Position numbers and translations under genes: made by a program. A stretch of DNA of 64,000 bases, from the NCBI RefSeq assembly GCF_954871325.1, contig NC_088776.1:29002508-29066507 (forward strand), read 5' to 3'. This DNA comes from Gordionus sp. m RMFG-2023. Taxonomy: Eukaryota; Nematomorpha; Gordioida; Chordodea; Parachordodidae. Below are positions 61,333 through 64,000 of the stretch, piece by piece. The notes under the pieces were generated by a model that did no database searches, was not told the DNA's origin, and worked only from the letters and a program-made list of their open reading frames with translations. Positions within the stretch are counted from its first letter, which is position 1, and each line of letters starts with the position of its first letter.

Positions 61333-64000
61333 ATGGTGGCGTAGGCATGCCCCATGAAAATTTTTTTTAAAAAAATTATTTTTTTATTTTAATTTACTAA
61401 ATTGACTATAAATGCTTGTAATTCTAAAAACATGTTATTAATTTATTATAAATAATAATTGATTTACGCAAGGCCTATTAGTAGAAAGGCTGCATGATAC
61501 GAAAGGCTAAAAAATAACAAAGAAAATGATTAATGAGAATTTTGATTGATTTATTGCTTTTTTACGAGAAAAATATAAATAACATTCATTACTACATTAT
61601 AATATATTAAAAAATTGGAAATTTTAAGATCTTTTCAATTTTTTTATTAATTTTTTGTAATAATTTGCAGTTTTAATTTAATTATATTAATTTATAAATT
61701 AAATTATATTTCGTTAAGATTTTATTAAATACAATTTTAAAAAATGGAATTTTTGAATTTTTAAGTTTTTTTTTTCAAAACTAAATTGATAGTAAGTATA
61801 AAGATATTATAAGTACTGGATTACGAAGTAATTAACAAATATAAATTATATGATAAAATTTTTTTTAAGTTTTCGGTTCGAAAAATTTTTTTTTATCGTG
61901 AAAACATTCAAAGGGAAAATGCTAACATTTTAAATGTAATTTCAAATATTTATATATCATTGAACTCAGAATTAAATTTCCAATCCAAAAATGCTTAGAT
62001 GTTTTTACGTTTTCGGTTCGAAGATATTTTTGTCGCGAAAACACTCAAAGGGAAAAGGCTAACATTTTAAAAGTAATTTAAAATATCTATCATTGAACTG
62101 AGAATAAAATTTCCTATCTAAAAATGCCTAGATGTATTTTTTTACGTTTTCAGTTCGAAAAATATATTTTTTGTCGAGAAAACATTCAAAGGGGAAAGAA
62201 TTTTAAACGTAATATCAAATTTTTTATATCATTGTACTCAGAATTAAAATCTCTATTCAAAAATGCTTAGATGTATTTTTACGTTTCCGGTTTGAAAAAT
62301 ATTTTTTTGTTGCGAAAACTTTCCTATGGAAAAGGAAGGCTAACATTTTAAACGTAATTTCAAATATTTATATCATTGTACTCAGAATTAAAATATCTAT
62401 TCATAGATGTATACTTTCAGGTTAGAAAAAAATTTTTTTGTTGCGTTCCTAGGGAAAAGGTTTACATTTTAAACGCAATTTTAATATTTTTATATCATTG
62501 AACTCAGAATTAAATTTCCAATCTAAAAATGCTTAGATGTGTTTTTTTACTTTAATTCTGAGTTCAATGATATAAAAATATTTGAAATTAGGTTTAAAAT
62601 GTTAACCTTTTCCATGTTTTCGCGACAAAAAAAATATTTTTCGAACCAAAAACGTAAAAAAATACATTTAAGCATTTTTAGATAGGAAATTTTATTCTGA
62701 GTTCAATGATAGATATTTGAAATTACTTTTAAAATGTTAGCCTTTTCCCTTTGAATGTTTTCGCGACAAAAAAAATATCTTCGAACGGAAAACGTAAAAA
62801 AATACATCTAAGCATTTTTGGATAAGAAATTTAATTCTGAGTTCAATGATATAAAAATATTTGAAATTACATTTAAAATGTTATCATTTTTTTTTTGAAT
62901 GTTTCCGCGACAAAAAATATTTTTCGAACCGTAAACTTAAAAAAAATCATTTAATTTATATTTGTTAATTACTTCATAATCCAGTACTTACAATATCTTT
63001 ATACACTCAATTTAGTTTTGAAAAAAAACTTAAAAACTTACCATTTTATTAAAATTGTATTCATATAAAATCATAACGAAATATAATTTAATCAAAATTT
63101 TAATTTAAAAATTAATATAATAAAATTTTAAAACCGCAACTTATTACAGAGAATTAATAAAAAAAATTAAAAAGATCTTAAAATTCCAATTTTTTAATAT
63201 ATCAGTATTTGTAAATTTTTATATTTTTTTAAATAAATTATATTTCTTTGTATTTGCAGCACTGGAATTTTATATATCAAGCAAGTTAAAAGATTCAGCA
63301 GATGCAGAGAATCTTTTGCAGACTATTATATAGCCACAATTTTTAATATCAATTCAATGTGTTTATTTTTTATTTAATTATACATATGATTTTAGCAAAA
63401 TGCTACAAAAAATTGATTTGTATTTAAGGGAGATTATGAATAGAGCAAAGGATTTTGTTGAAATATTAACAAATATCAGAGAGAATGTGGATGAAAAATT
63501 TCATGAAATAATGAGAAATTACAAGAGATTACTATTGGGATTGAAATTTTTTTCATAATTTTATTTTTAAAGGCTTTTATTTTCTTTTGCCTATTGAGTC
63601 TAAAGTGTTGATTACACTTGAAACGCGAGAGGATATTAAGAGATGAAGTAGGCTCATATTATAAGTTATTTTTGATGTCGGATTTTAGTATAAAAATCTT
63701 GACAGAATAGATCATTTTTGAGAACAAAAAATACTATTCAGGCTCCTTCCACCTTTAGATTTCCTACACAATATTAAAACATTATTAATTATTTTAGCTA
63801 ACTTAATTAGTACCTGCACTAATAAAAGGTCTTTTTTCAACTTTAAAAAGGTTAAAAACGTTTATGGATTAACCCTATTAAATAATAAAATTATTCTAGA
63901 TAAAATTCTAGATGAATTAGCTAAATCTCAGAGAAAAGTAGACATCCCTATTTAAATAAAAATTTGCAATATGATTATACTAGTTTTAATATATAATATT
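61333..64000 (+). mobile_element. hAT element, ZMYM/DUF4371-like, running off the window
   Basis: The left end CATGGTGGCGTAGGCATGCC is followed by an AT-rich stretch shared with 40530-40640. After the large palindrome, coding pieces resume on +: LKDSADAENLLQTII near 63.3 kb, MLQKIDLYLREIMNRAKDFV then EILTNIRENVDEKF near 63.4-63.5 kb (DUF4371/hAT core), and VYGLTLLNNKIILDKILDEL near 63.9 kb. Frames are broken. The right end lies beyond the window. Confidence 0.6.
61595..63210. repeat. 1.6-kb palindrome built of ~140-bp tandem units
   Basis: The outer arms (61595-61860 and 62945-63210) are reverse complements, starting ATATATTAAAAAATTGGAA. Inside are five direct units of ~135-145 bases (61860-62550), each with TTTTCGGTTCGAA, GCGAAAACATTCAAAGGGAA, AACATTTTAAA and ATCATTGAACTCAGAATTAA. 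Three inverted units follow (62550-62945). Units differ at ~10-15% of positions by eye. No reading frame was seen. Confidence 0.85.

Overview
The window is AT-rich, intron-rich animal DNA. It holds one recognisable host gene, and that gene spans the window end to end: a KDM3/JMJD1-family histone H3K9 demethylase on the + strand. Eleven exons can be assembled at 1-140, 4734-5145, 14691-14836, 15239-15387, 15594-15777, 16367-16632, 27309-27951, 29970-30182, 43823-44017, 58549-58721 and 60033-60212. Every exon has a GT/AG boundary, and every junction keeps the reading frame. In order they encode the stretch before the zinc finger, the KDM3 zinc finger, the post-finger block, a low-complexity linker, and most of the JmjC domain, including the HxD iron ligands (exon at 43.8 kb) and the distal histidine (exon at 60.0 kb). 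The 5' exons and the last exon or exons lie outside the window. The KDM3-type finger plus JmjC architecture points to a metazoan, and the transposon set fits an invertebrate; I cannot name the species.

Nearly everything between the exons is transposon-derived, and hAT-superfamily DNA transposons dominate. Three copies have clear terminal repeats with perfect 8-bp target duplications and transposase sequence: 8472-12006 (almost intact transposase), 17855-20628 (transposase with one premature stop) and 52662-55961 (eroded). Others are ZMYM/DUF4371-like copies (24475-26759, 46283-48181, 61.3 kb to the window end), a family with AACGCGTT-rich ends (about 7990, 14225, 28354, 32977-34349, 49290), and a family with ATCGG-rich ends (5755-6612, 12640-13785, 38263-39325).

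Non-LTR elements include an essentially full-length but decayed RTE-like LINE on the minus strand (17294-23171, 21-bp target duplication). There are RTE-like fragments at 32.2 and 37.0-38.0 kb. A LINE RT reading frame with a PHD-like zinc-finger insert lies at 52734-54272. Two fragments of another non-LTR family lie at 50.1-51.0 and 51.9-56.15 kb.

Nesting is pervasive: hAT in RTE (17.9-20.6 kb); LINE in hAT in LINE (51.9-56.15 kb); small element in hAT in intron (38.3-39.3 kb); hAT in hAT (8.0-12.1 kb); and a 1.6-kb palindrome in a hAT (61.6-63.2 kb).

The least explained structures are two terminal-inverted-repeat elements carrying a tRNA-like block (5834-6227, 15916-16265), an RTE element whose 5' end looks like a tRNA-type pol III promoter, a GC-rich inverted-repeat cassette with an acidic reading frame in each arm (44675-46105), the palindrome built of ~140-bp tandem units (61595-63210), and an almost perfect foldback (7369-7711). 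I saw no CRISPR array, no rRNA gene, no convincing functional tRNA gene and no clear LTR retrotransposon.
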